Assembly: GCA_018062085.1 (NCBI GenBank)
Contig: JAGOSY010000021.1
Coordinates: 1-64,000, forward strand
Direction of reading: 5' to 3'
DNA from: a bacterium
GTDB taxonomy: Bacteria; Cyanobacteriota; Vampirovibrionia; Obscuribacterales; Obscuribacteraceae
DNA length: 64,000 nucleotides
In this document: in pieces, positions 52,144-59,888 of the stretch
Position numbering within the stretch: the first letter of the stretch is position 1
Layout: each line of letters opens with the position of its first letter
Program-made: the position numbers and the translations under genes
The notes under the pieces: generated by a model
What the model was told of the DNA's origin: nothing
What the model saw: only the letters and a program-made list of their open reading frames with translations
The model's database searches: none

Positions 52144-52611
52144 CTAAGCTGGGTTCTCAATCTGCTCTTGCGCCAAGGCAGCAAGAAAACAACGATTGCT
52201 TTCGTTTACAAGCAAGTCTGCGTCTTCAGAATTGCCGCTCATAACCACATAACTCCACTCAAGCTCCGTGGTGTTAGCGTCGAGTTTGTGAAAAAGCATA
52301 TTAAGCAAAATATCGACTGGCTGCTTGCCGGTTGCTGCTGTTGGCGTGCCGTAAACCCGAGCTTGCAACCGTCCTTCCCCGGCTCGGTCATAGGTGACAC
52401 GCCAGCGACAACCAAGCAATGAGCCTTGCAAAATAGCGCGCACACGAGCCATCGCTTCTTCTTGTTCGAGGTAAAAGCTACGAGCTGGTGGTATACGCCC
52501 AGTTGGGCTAGGTCTCTTGCTCAAACCTGATAGAACAAACAAGGCAATCACTGACAAGGCACCAACAGCCAAGAGACAAATCACTAAAAATGTTGAGCTT
52601 TCGTCAGTCAA
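52144..52611 (-). CDS. Small protein with N-terminal TM anchor
   Basis: The 155-residue product has one TM helix (about 8-28, FLVICLLAVGALSVIALFVL) and a soluble alpha/beta domain (about 45-150) with strands RWRVTYDRAG, LQARVYGT and ELEWSYVVMSG. The start is TTG at 52611 with GAGAG about 10 nt upstream. It resembles small anchored domains of the START/DUF1499 size range, but I cannot assign a family. Confidence 0.6.
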   Translation of the reverse strand: MTDESSTFLVICLLAVGALSVIALFVLSGLSKRPSPTGRIPPARSFYLEQEEAMARVRAILQGSLLGCRWRVTYDRAGEGRLQARVYGTPTAATGKQPVDILLNMLFHKLDANTTELEWSYVVMSGNSEDADLLVNESNRCFLAALAQEQIENPA

Positions 52612-52657
52612 GAATACGGTCTCTCAATTTGAGTTTAAATTGCTAGGCAACTATATC

Positions 52658-52753
52658 TTACGCTTGTACTTACTTACGCTTGTACTTACTTACGCTTGTA
52701 CTTACTTACGCTTGTACTTACTTACGCTTGTACCTTCTTGCGCTTGTACCAGG
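52658..52753. repeat. 16-bp tandem repeat overlapping the 3' end of gcvT
   Basis: Four identical units of TTACGCTTGTACTTAC start at 52658, 52674, 52690 and 52706. Two diverged units at 52722 and 52738 are the last codons of gcvT. The stop codon lies inside the fifth unit. Confidence 0.92.
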
Positions 52754-53834
52754 GACGGCTCACTACAGAAGCCGGCACTTTGGTGTCGCGAATACCAATT
52801 GTCAGCTCAGTTCCAATTTTGGTCAAAGCAACAGGCACGAGAGCAAAGGCCAAAGGATAGCCAACAAAAACGCCAGGAGCACCACTGGTTACTTTGCCCA
52901 CTTCTTTGTCGCCGTCAAAAACACTATACCCTTGACGAGGAGCAGCTTTACCAGTGCCCTTCAAGCAAACAATCTGCCGCTCTAAGCCGCCAGCTTTTTG
53001 CTTAGCGAGAACTTCACGACCGATAAAATTGCCTTTGTCTGGTTTCACGCTCCAACCTAGACCAGATTCAATCGGCGTAATGTCGCGTTCTAATTCATGA
53101 CCATACAGCGGCAAACCAGCTTCTAATCGCAATGTATCGCGAGCGCCTAAGCCGCATGGTTCGATACCTTTTGCTTGGCCTCGCTCTAGCAAAAGATTCC
53201 AGAGCCACTCAGCTTTAGCAGTCGGTACAAAAATTTCGAAACCATCTTCACCGGTATAACCAGTGCGACCAAAGCTAAAGCTTGTGCCGTCGATAGTAGC
53301 TTCGCCATAACCAAAGGACGGCAATTGACCAACCCAATCTCCGACAATTTCACTTAAAAGGGGCACAGCTTGTGGACCTTGCAAAGCAAGAAGGCCAAGC
53401 TGATCAGAAATATTAGTCAATTTGACATCAAATTTAGAAGCGTGACTGCTAATCCATTCAAAGTCTTTATCAATGTTTGAGGCATTTACCACTAGAAGAA
53501 AATCTTCTTTGCGCCGATAGACAATCAAGTCATCAACCGTGCCGCCGTCTTCATAGCAAAGTTGTGAATAGAGCGCGCGATCGGGAGTGGCTAGGCGGTT
53601 GAGATCGTTAGCAATAATGTATTGCACGAAGTCATGAGCACCCGAACCAGTAACGAGAAATTCACCCATGTGAGAGACATCGAACAAACCGATTTTCTCG
53701 CGTGTTGCCATGTGCTCAGCGATGATACTTTTATATTGCACTGGCATGTTCCAGCCAGCAAAATCTACCATCTTGGCTGATAGCTTGCGGTGTGCCGAAG
53801 CTAACGGGGTTTCTCTAAGGGTGGACGTCGCCAT
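52722..53834 (-). CDS. gcvT: Glycine cleavage system T protein (aminomethyltransferase)
   Basis: From the ATG at 53834 (AAGAGG 5 nt upstream) the protein is 370 residues, the normal GcvT size; the longer upstream frame overlaps the divergent gene and is rejected. Motifs include KMVDFAGWNMPVQY, GLFDVSHMGEF with the catalytic Asp region, ALQGPQAVPLL, FGRTGYTGEDGFEIF and GLGARDTLRLEAGLPLYGHEL. It releases ammonia and transfers the methylene group from lipoyl-GcvH to tetrahydrofolate. Its last codons (encoding RPWYKRKKVQA) form the start of a 16-bp repeat array. Confidence 0.96.
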   Translation of the reverse strand: MATSTLRETPLASAHRKLSAKMVDFAGWNMPVQYKSIIAEHMATREKIGLFDVSHMGEFLVTGSGAHDFVQYIIANDLNRLATPDRALYSQLCYEDGGTVDDLIVYRRKEDFLLVVNASNIDKDFEWISSHASKFDVKLTNISDQLGLLALQGPQAVPLLSEIVGDWVGQLPSFGYGEATIDGTSFSFGRTGYTGEDGFEIFVPTAKAEWLWNLLLERGQAKGIEPCGLGARDTLRLEAGLPLYGHELERDITPIESGLGWSVKPDKGNFIGREVLAKQKAGGLERQIVCLKGTGKAAPRQGYSVFDGDKEVGKVTSGAPGVFVGYPLAFALVPVALTKIGTELTIGIRDTKVPASVVSRPWYKRKKVQA

Positions 53835-53952
53835 GACAACCTCTTGTAGCGGAAAACTCTCTGACTGCAGAGTAGTGGATAAAGATACCACCGCCCAGAC
53901 CATGCATGTAGACTCAGAGGCACTTAATGCCTTAAGAGAATGTAAAGAGCAG

Positions 53953-54498
53953 ATGCAAACAAGATCGAAAAAACACATTTTCCTTGCCCGAATCGCCGCC
54001 ATAGTGGCTATTAACAGTTTTGGCAATTTGCCCAGCAGGGCCAACGAGACTATCGCGCCCCTAACTGAGGCCGGGCTGCTAAATGGTCTTTGCAATGTGC
54101 CCACTGTCTCAGAAGCGGGCAGCGAAACTGTTCAGTTTAAGGATGGCAAAGCCGAGTGGAACGGTTGCCTGGGTGAGATTGTCAAAACCGCTATCGGAGA
54201 CCTAAACGGCGATGGTATCGATGACGGTGCTTTTGTCTTTACCTACAATTCAGGCGGCTCAGGCTACTTCACTTCTCTATTAGTGTTCGTTGCCAGTGAA
54301 AAAGGGGCGAAGCCTGTGGGCGAAAGAACCCTCGGTGACCGCTCAATAGCCAATAGCTTGAAGATTAGTCATGGCACTGTCATCCTGGATGTTCTTGGTC
54401 ACCGCAGCAGCGACAGCGCCAGCAAACCAACACTGAAGCGGGTGGTCAAATTCAAAGTGAAGAACACTGCCCTGGTCGGCCCAGAAAATCTGCAATAG
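53953..54498 (+). CDS. Secreted protein with FG-GAP-like calcium motif
   Basis: From the ATG at 53953 the protein is 181 residues with a signal peptide-like N-terminus (HIFLARIAAIVAINSFG). An ATG at 53902 is also possible; longer starts run through gcvT. The mature part has AIGDLNGDGIDDGAFVF, which fits a FG-GAP/VCBS or dockerin-type Ca2+ loop (D-x-N-G-D-G-x-D-D), followed by beta strands. Such proteins often bind surface ligands. It is divergent from gcvT. The 3' end is duplicated (see repeat at 54484). Confidence 0.7.
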   Translation: MQTRSKKHIFLARIAAIVAINSFGNLPSRANETIAPLTEAGLLNGLCNVPTVSEAGSETVQFKDGKAEWNGCLGEIVKTAIGDLNGDGIDDGAFVFTYNSGGSGYFTSLLVFVASEKGAKPVGERTLGDRSIANSLKISHGTVILDVLGHRSSDSASKPTLKRVVKFKVKNTALVGPENLQ

Positions 54499-54513
54499 GA
54501 AAATCTGCAATAA
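54484..54513 (+). repeat. 15-bp tandem duplication including the stop codon
   Basis: GAAAATCTGCAATAG (54484-54498) is followed at once by GAAAATCTGCAATAA (54499-54513). The gene therefore ends with two in-frame stops, each preceded by codons for ENLQ. Confidence 0.9.
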
Positions 54514-54547
54514 AAAAGCCACCCAGATTGCTCTGCGGCGGCTTTTT
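54513..54547 (+). terminator. Rho-independent terminator after the FG-GAP gene
   Basis: AAAAAGCC (54513-54520) pairs with GGCTTTTT (54540-54547), extended inward past one mismatch, with the U-tract in the 3' arm. Confidence 0.75.
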
Positions 54548-54898
54548 CACTATCGTCTGACTGCCTATTGCGTAGGCTCGATATTTCTTGCTGCTTCAAG
54601 TCAGAATCCACAGCTAGCGGGTTATCACTACAGTTTCCGGTCTGCGCAGACCTGCCGTTTCCACTTAACCCCTCGGCTCAAAGCACACAACTTATTTATT
54701 GGTGTGTGCTCACCGCTTATGTAATTAGTATATCCGAGGATAAATCTATTGGAAGTCCCCCGATGAAAATACTTTGCATATCTGCTGACAATTCGAACGC
54801 TTGCTGTTTGTGCCACTGTTGATGTCTAATCTGATAGCCAAGTGCCTGAACCATGCTTGCGCCATCGCTACATTCATTTGCATATACAGTTATGCACA

Positions 54899-54952
54899 GG
54901 CAAGTAAGTAAGTGAGTAAGCAAGCAAGTAAGTAAGCGAGTGAGTAAGTGAG
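54899..54952. repeat. Degenerate tetranucleotide repeat (AAGT/GAGT/CAAG)
   Basis: About 13 units of four bases of the type AAGT, GAGT or AAGC follow each other on the + strand. The period is 4 bp throughout with base changes, so it is an old or interrupted microsatellite. Confidence 0.75.
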
Positions 54953-55003
54953 TCTGGCTATTGCCTGTTTCGAAGAAGTTCTGTTTCTTGCTTTTGCATT
55001 TTG

Positions 55004-55041
55004 AAAACGGTCATATTTTCCTAAGAAAATATGACCGTTTT
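55004..55041. terminator. Perfect 17-bp hairpin, probably bidirectional terminator
   Basis: AAAACGGTCATATTTTC (55004-55020) and its exact complement (55025-55041) are separated by CTAA. A-rich 5' and T-rich 3' arm ends give a short U-tract either way. Confidence 0.6.
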
Positions 55042-55091
55042 GGAAACTAAAAGAATGAGAACAATGCTGCCTTAAAATCGCCACCAAGAGA

Positions 55092-55118
55092 AAAGCGAGA
55101 GGCTGGGCCTCTCGCTTT
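55092..55118 (-). terminator. Terminator of the acidic-protein gene
   Basis: AAAGCGAGAGG (55092-55102) pairs with CCTCTCGCTTT (55108-55118), 11 bp with a 5-nt loop. On the minus strand the stem ends in TTTTCTCTT. It starts 5 bp after the stop. Confidence 0.8.
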
Positions 55119-55122
55119 CTGT

Positions 55123-55710
55123 CTAAGCAGCTTGCTGCTCGTCTTTGTCTTCAGATGGAGGCGCCTCGGCCTCCGCTTCTGCTGACTCTGCCGGAGCTTC
55201 TTCCTCGGCCGCTGGTTCTTCTTCAGTGGCCGCATCTTCAGTTGCTGCTTCTTCAGTAGCCTCTGCTACTGTTTCTTCTTCTTCTTTAGCTTCTTCTTCT
55301 TTAGCTTCTTCTTCCTTAGCTTCCTCGGCTTCAGCTACTTCTTCAGCTGCCGCTTCTTCTTCTTTTGCTTCCTCAGCTTCAGCCACTTCTTCAGCTGCCG
55401 CTTCTTCTTCTTCTTCTTTTGCTTCTTCGCATGTTTTTGCTTCTTCGGCCTCAGCCGCTTCTTCAGGTGCGGCTAGACATTCTTCTTCTTTTGCTTCGCA
55501 TTCTTCAGTTTTCGCTTCGCACTCTTCAGCTTTTGCTTCGCACTCTTCTACAGTCGCCTCTTCTGCTGCAGCTTCCGCTGCCGCTTCTACAGCTTCTTCT
55601 GGCACGATAGTGACACTGGAAACTTCCATTTCAGCTTCAACTACTGGCTCGACTACTGGTGATACGACTGGTTCTGCTGCTTTGCTTGCGCCGTGCTTTT
55701 TCTTACTCAT
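55123..55710 (-). CDS. Very acidic Glu/Ala low-complexity protein with Cys heptads
   Basis: From the ATG at 55710 (preceded by AGGGGAGAG) the product is 195 residues. It begins with a short basic head (MSKKKHGASK), then a Val/Pro/Glu part, four heptads of the form EECEAKx with one Cys each (about 60-87), a further single Cys, and tandem blocks such as AAAEEVAEAEEAKEEE (twice) and EEAKEEE. Glu and Ala make up most of the protein. It could form a long charged helix or stay disordered. Good RBS, own terminator and a clean frame support a real gene. No function can be assigned. Confidence 0.7.
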   Translation of the reverse strand: MSKKKHGASKAAEPVVSPVVEPVVEAEMEVSSVTIVPEEAVEAAAEAAAEEATVEECEAKAEECEAKTEECEAKEEECLAAPEEAAEAEEAKTCEEAKEEEEEAAAEEVAEAEEAKEEEAAAEEVAEAEEAKEEEAKEEEAKEEEETVAEATEEAATEDAATEEEPAAEEEAPAESAEAEAEAPPSEDKDEQQAA

Positions 55711-55728
55711 GGTCTCTCTCCCCTTCAA

Positions 55729-56159
55729 CTATCAATGTACATTTCCCTCGTTAGGACCTTGTTTTGTGGCCCATTGTCAGATTCAACCAAAGTGAAATTT
55801 CGCGTGCGGAGGCGCGCCTAGAAACCAGCGTTCTAAGCAGGTAGCTAATCTGACTCAAAGCATGGTGCCTAGAGCCATTGATCACACTAAGTAGTCGTTC
55901 TTTCCTAAAGCAAAGCATTCGCCCAGATTGGCGTTAAATTACGCCCCGGCAAACGAATTACGAGAGAGTTGAACCTTACTCTTCTATTCTTACAGATCTC
56001 ACGGCATTTCGCAGGGTTGTCAGGAAGAATTTTTGTTAAAACTTTTGGCCCAAATTTGCGCACCAGAATTGGTGGCGCCAAGATACACGCGAAGGCAAAA
56101 AGTAGGCGCAAAGAACGAGCAAAGAAATTGCAAAACAAGAGCAAGTAGAAAGCTAGAAT
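55729..56159. other. Intergenic stretch without supported gene
   Basis: This 431-bp region lies between two minus-strand genes. A 79-codon frame at 55905-56144 (-) begins with a hydrophobic stretch but has no RBS or recognisable content. No promoter or repeat stands out. Confidence 0.5.
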
Positions 56160-56831
56160 CTACGGCCCTTTTTGTTCCCGTTTTTTTAGATAAATTATTG
56201 AACCTGGCTCAGCAAGCGGACTTGAGGCACTTTCATCAAGATTCTTGCGAGCCTCAACGTCGCCACCGCGGTCGACTTCAGGGGAAGAATTTGCCCGGTC
56301 CGTTTGGCCACTACTATTTGACTCGGACTTAGCAGCACTCGCGCTAGCTTCTCGCTCATTTTCGGATGATTCAAATCGACTAAAATCAGTATCTGACTGA
56401 AGGTGATCAAAGTTTTCAGTCGGAGTCATCTCCCGCATCCGATAGTTGACGACATGAATTGTCCGCACAACATAAAGCAGAGATTCCTGGCCAGCATTGA
56501 GCTCTTTCATATCAATATATGTTTGAGAATCAGCCAACTTATCACTAGCGGAGAGCAATTTCTTCAAAGTATCATCGTATTTTTTTGACCAAGCAGCATC
56601 TCGATCTAAACCCGAATATTTACTGATTTGATCAAGCTCGTTGATCTGCTTGAGCAATTCAGCTACTACTGTCTTTAGTCGCTTCTGATAAACAAGCAGT
56701 CGAGTAATGCGAGCTCTTTTTCGATTGCGGAAATATCTATAGATTATCCATGCCAATACACAGAAGAAAATGAACGCCACAAAGAAACCGAAGAACAGCA
56801 GGAGAGCAGTTAAAAGGAAAAGGAAAGGCAT
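56160..56831 (-). CDS. Single-TM protein with helical cytoplasmic domain
   Basis: The 223-residue product has a long N-terminal hydrophobic segment (3-32, enough for one TM helix), a basic RNRKRAR stop, then a helical domain (about 42-135) with coiled-coil character (QKRLKTVVAELLKQINELDQ) and a Ser/Glu/Asp-rich disordered tail. It is probably a membrane-anchored cytoplasmic adaptor. No family recognised. Confidence 0.65.
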   Translation of the reverse strand: MPFLFLLTALLLFFGFFVAFIFFCVLAWIIYRYFRNRKRARITRLLVYQKRLKTVVAELLKQINELDQISKYSGLDRDAAWSKKYDDTLKKLLSASDKLADSQTYIDMKELNAGQESLLYVVRTIHVVNYRMREMTPTENFDHLQSDTDFSRFESSENEREASASAAKSESNSSGQTDRANSSPEVDRGGDVEARKNLDESASSPLAEPGSIIYLKKREQKGP

Positions 56832-57052
56832 GTAAGTCTCAAAAGAACTTTGCTCAAAGAGTAACGAACGCTTAAATAGATCATAACCGGTTCTGCCTAA
56901 AGAAAATTCGCCGGTGCCAGCCTGCCAGCATAGGCCCCCACAAAGATTTGGCTCAGAAGTACGGTTAAGAAGACAACTACTTGACTACAAATTTAACTTC
57001 TTTTGCCGCTTTGGTCTATCTGCTTCTTTTCAAGCCTATGCTACACTCGTTC

Positions 57053-57084
57053 GAGATAATGGCAACCTGAGATAACGGCAACCC
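57053..57084 (+). repeat. 16-bp direct repeat upstream of the small 57117 gene
   Basis: GAGATAATGGCAACCT (57053-57068) is followed at once by GAGATAACGGCAACCC (57069-57084), 14 of 16 identical. It ends 32 bp before the ATG. Confidence 0.85.
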
Positions 57085-57116
57085 AAGGGAATCACCCTTC
57101 TAGAAGAGAACCACTG

Positions 57117-57359
57117 ATGCCCGCGCCAAATTGCTCCACAGTTAAAACTGCCCTGACAGAGCTAAAAGAAATACTGAGCCGCTGTCAGCATAACAACAAC
57201 AATCAAAGCCCTTTAGAGACTGCCAACGTCTTTGCTGCCATTGCTGGCCTAGAGGCGACCATCAGTTCTATTGAAGAGAAATCTTTTGCTCGTGAAGACT
57301 TCACCGCCGACATGGGCGTGCCAATCATCACCGGTATGACCCAGCCTGTTGTTTCCTAA
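57117..57359 (+). CDS. Small soluble protein of unknown function
   Basis: The 80-residue product has AGAAGAGAAC upstream of its ATG. Residues 8-60 should form two helices (VKTALTELKEILSRC and ANVFAAIAGLEATISSIEEK) joined by an Asn-rich loop (HNNNNQS). The tail (ADMGVPIITGMTQPVVS) is non-helical. No signal peptide or metal motif is present. It is convergent with murG, 33 bp away. I do not recognise it. Confidence 0.6.
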   Translation: MPAPNCSTVKTALTELKEILSRCQHNNNNQSPLETANVFAAIAGLEATISSIEEKSFAREDFTADMGVPIITGMTQPVVS

Positions 57360-57392
57360 TTTGGTTTCACAACTCTGGTTTACAGAGCCTGC

Positions 57393-58544
57393 TTACAAAG
57401 TCGGTTGTGGCACTACGCCTTGATATTGAGCGCTAATCTCTTTCAACTGTTGCGCTAAGATCTTTGCTGCGTCCGGTTTTCCAATCTCGGTCATGCGTTT
57501 GCGCATTTCCTGCAACCTGATGTCATCGCCAATCAAGGCAGCAATATGGTTGTAAATCGTTTCAGCGGTGAGGTCTTCTTGCGGTATGACGACAGCCGCT
57601 TTCTGCGATTCCATATAGCGGGCATTGTGGGTCTGGTGATCTTGAGCGGCATAAGGGTATGGCACAAAAATAGCAGGCGTGCCAGTCACAGCCAATTCAG
57701 CCACAGTCATAGCTCCCGCTCTAGTAATTGCTAGATCAGAAACAGCGTAAGCAATTGAAAGATCATCAAAATATGCTCGCAAATGATAACGCGGACTCGG
57801 AGCCAAACTAGGATTCAGCCTCTCTTTTACATCATTGAGATTCTTATCGCCACATTGGTGCACAATTTGAATATGAGGCTCAATTTCCAACAAGCGAGGC
57901 AAAGCGGCTACCACAGCTTCGTTCAGAGCCTTGGCGCCCTGTGAGCCACCAGTAACTAAGACAGTTTTGAGATCGGAGCGCAGGCCAAGAATGGCACAGC
58001 CGGAGTCTCGATGACGCTCAGCCAGAAAGCTCTTGCGCACAGGGTTACCATTAAAAACAATACGACCACGCGGGGCATTAATGCGCGCTGCCGCTCCCTG
58101 CATACCAAGAGAAACCAACTGCGCGCGGCGCGACAACAGGCGATTGACCAACCCCGGATGGGCATCCGGTTCATGCACTGCTGTTGGCACCCCAAGCGAG
58201 TTTGCTGCGGCCAGAGGCGGGGCCGATGCATAACCGCCAGTTCCCAGCACAACAGTAGGCTTAAACTGGCGCAAAACTTCTTTAGCACGCTCGATTGCCG
58301 ACCACATTTGAAAAGGCCAAGTAATCAGACGGGGCGATAGACTGCGGGGCATACCAGAGACATTCAAGCCAATAAAATCAAGACCATTGTCGCGCGCTAG
58401 TTTTTCTTCTGGATGACCAGTTGCCCCTATATATAAGATGGCCTCAACCGATGGGTCGTCCTTAAGATGCTCAGCTACTGAAAGAGCTGGGTAAATGTGA
58501 CCACCGGTGCCACCACCTGTTAGTACTATGCGATGACCAACCAT
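57393..58544 (-). CDS. murG: UDP-GlcNAc:lipid I GlcNAc transferase MurG
   Basis: The 383-residue protein starts with the MurG glycine-rich loop LTGGGTGGHIYPALSVAE, has VLGTGGYASAPPLAAA and VHEPDAHPGLVNRLLS in the N-domain, VTGGSQGAKALNEAV in the C-domain and the UDP-GlcNAc site TRAGAMTVAELAVTGTPAIF. It adds GlcNAc to lipid I, making lipid II, on the inner face of the cytoplasmic membrane. It follows ftsW by 15 bp in the conserved murD-ftsW-murG order. The alternative H-to-P change in EPDAHPG (usually EQNA.PG) is a minor family variation. Confidence 0.97.
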   Translation of the reverse strand: MVGHRIVLTGGGTGGHIYPALSVAEHLKDDPSVEAILYIGATGHPEEKLARDNGLDFIGLNVSGMPRSLSPRLITWPFQMWSAIERAKEVLRQFKPTVVLGTGGYASAPPLAAANSLGVPTAVHEPDAHPGLVNRLLSRRAQLVSLGMQGAAARINAPRGRIVFNGNPVRKSFLAERHRDSGCAILGLRSDLKTVLVTGGSQGAKALNEAVVAALPRLLEIEPHIQIVHQCGDKNLNDVKERLNPSLAPSPRYHLRAYFDDLSIAYAVSDLAITRAGAMTVAELAVTGTPAIFVPYPYAAQDHQTHNARYMESQKAAVVIPQEDLTAETIYNHIAALIGDDIRLQEMRKRMTEIGKPDAAKILAQQLKEISAQYQGVVPQPTL

Positions 58545-58559
58545 CTGTTTGAACAGTCC

Positions 58560-59888
58560 TTACATTGTGCTCAGGGCATGGGGTGAGTGCGAGGGTTTTG
58601 TGGGGGGCTGGCTTGGTGGAAGAGGAGGAGAAGTCTCTTCTTCCAAGTCTTCATCATCTTCAGCAACAGCTGCGCGATCTCGCGAGATCGATAGCAGAAT
58701 GCCGACCATAGACAAAGTAACCACTAGGGATGTGCCACCATAACTGATGAATGGCAAAGTGATGCCGGTAACAGGTAAGAGACCTGTAGTTACCATCATG
58801 TTAATGACGGCCTGAGTGCATATTTCACTGGTGATACCGATGGCCAGTATGCGGCCAAACAGAGTCTTGGAGGACATTGCAGCCTTGTAGCCATAGACCC
58901 CAAACAAAGCAAAAAGACCAATCAACAAACAGCAGCCAATCAAGCCAAACTCTTCAGCTATGACAGCAAAAATGAAGTCGGCAAATTGCACAGGAAGATA
59001 ATAAAGCTTCTGCAGCGAACGACCGAACCCTTGACCCCATAGACCACCGGAGCCAATAGCGTACTGAGCTTGAATAATGTTCCAACCTTCTTTTTGAGGA
59101 TGAAGGTAAGGATTGAGCCAGGTCTCGATACGAGCCATTTGATAGGGATGCTTTTGGATATGCTGCCAGGCAAGCAGAGCAGTGCCGCCCAGGGCCCCGA
59201 GAAGAAGCAAGAAGTTGGTACCACTGGCAAACAGTAGAGTGAGCAAGCTAGCAAGAATCATACTGGCGCTGCCTAAGTCAGGCTGCTTGATGACAATGCC
59301 CGCCATAATCAAAACCACAGCAATACGGCAGAAATTTTGACGATGCCACCAGAAATATTTCGCAAGCCCCGACGCTAGAAGCAAGATAGTAGCGACCTTA
59401 GCCACTTCTGACGGTTGAAACTGAAGTGGACCAACCGTTAGCCAGCGGCTTGAGCCCATGGTTTGCACAGTTAAACCAGGAATATTAACGAGAGTAATTG
59501 ATAGCGAAGCTAGAGCGAACAATGCCAGAGGCCAAGCGATTTTTTTCAAACGACGATAGTCATATCGACTAACGGTAAACATTACAAACAATCCAATGAC
59601 AAAGGCCATAGTCTGCTTACGCAAAAGCGTCGTCGAGTCATGAAAACTTTGTTGTGCTTCCGGAGCCGAGGCTGAATAAACAGCCATCAAACCAAATCCG
59701 CAAAGACTAAGAGTTATGCCAACAAGGGTGCGGTCAATGCCGCCTCTGTATTCAGGAGCGGCCGGAGTTTTATCACTTGAGTCTCCGCTATTGTCGCGGC
59801 GACGCCATCTCTCGCGCCCTTGCGCGGACAAGATCCTTGAAGACACGGCCTCTATCCTCGAAATCCCTGAACATATCGAAACTGGCAC
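58560..59888 (-). CDS. ftsW: Lipid II polymerase FtsW (SEDS family)
   Basis: The 442-residue frame has ten TM helices from about 50 to 415 and SEDS motifs: GSSRWLTVGPLQFQPSEVAKVA, KQPDLGSA, NPYLHPQKEGWNIIQAQYAIGSGGLWGQGFGRS, split here as KEGWNIIQAQYAIGSGG and WGQGFG, and PFISYGGTSL. FtsW polymerises glycan strands at the division septum with its PBP partner. The start is uncertain: GTG at 59888, GTG at 59846 or TTG at 59831, all inside murD; no standard in-frame start lies between the murD stop and TM1. The overlap is thus at least 44 bp. The C-terminus is acidic then Pro-rich. Confidence 0.95.
   Translation of the reverse strand: MPVSICSGISRIEAVSSRILSAQGRERWRRRDNSGDSSDKTPAAPEYRGGIDRTLVGITLSLCGFGLMAVYSASAPEAQQSFHDSTTLLRKQTMAFVIGLFVMFTVSRYDYRRLKKIAWPLALFALASLSITLVNIPGLTVQTMGSSRWLTVGPLQFQPSEVAKVATILLLASGLAKYFWWHRQNFCRIAVVLIMAGIVIKQPDLGSASMILASLLTLLFASGTNFLLLLGALGGTALLAWQHIQKHPYQMARIETWLNPYLHPQKEGWNIIQAQYAIGSGGLWGQGFGRSLQKLYYLPVQFADFIFAVIAEEFGLIGCCLLIGLFALFGVYGYKAAMSSKTLFGRILAIGITSEICTQAVINMMVTTGLLPVTGITLPFISYGGTSLVVTLSMVGILLSISRDRAAVAEDDEDLEEETSPPLPPSQPPTKPSHSPHALSTM

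Larger units (their letters stand above)
54548..55086. other. Long intergenic stretch with repeats and hairpins, no supported gene
   Basis: AGCACACA (54682-54689) and TGTGTGCT (54703-54710) form an 8-bp hairpin with a 13-nt loop. From 54899 to 54952 runs an irregular AAGT/GAGT-type tetranucleotide repeat. A 17-bp hairpin lies at 55004-55041. An open frame at 54568-54822 lacks RBS, homology or protein-like composition. Confidence 0.6.

Noticed and set aside
52658..52753. CRISPR array
   Set aside because: Repeats of 16 bp are directly adjacent without spacers and derive from the gcvT coding end.
53710..53952. Upstream extension of the FG-GAP protein into gcvT
   Set aside because: The signal peptide begins at the ATG 53953; upstream residues have no function-like pattern.
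53835..54104. 90-codon upstream extension of gcvT
   Set aside because: GcvT starts at the family-typical position with a good RBS at 53834; the extension overlaps the divergent gene.
54568..54822. 84-codon + strand frame in the long gap
   Set aside because: Cys/Ser-rich random-looking content, no RBS, no conserved pattern.
55145..55795. 216-codon Ser/Ala-rich open frame on the + strand opposite the acidic gene
   Set aside because: It is the mirror of Glu-rich codons (GAA/GAG read as TTC/CTC and shifted to Ser/Ala); no RBS or domain.
55905..56144. 79-codon - strand frame with hydrophobic start
   Set aside because: No RBS; composition after the first 25 residues is not protein-like.
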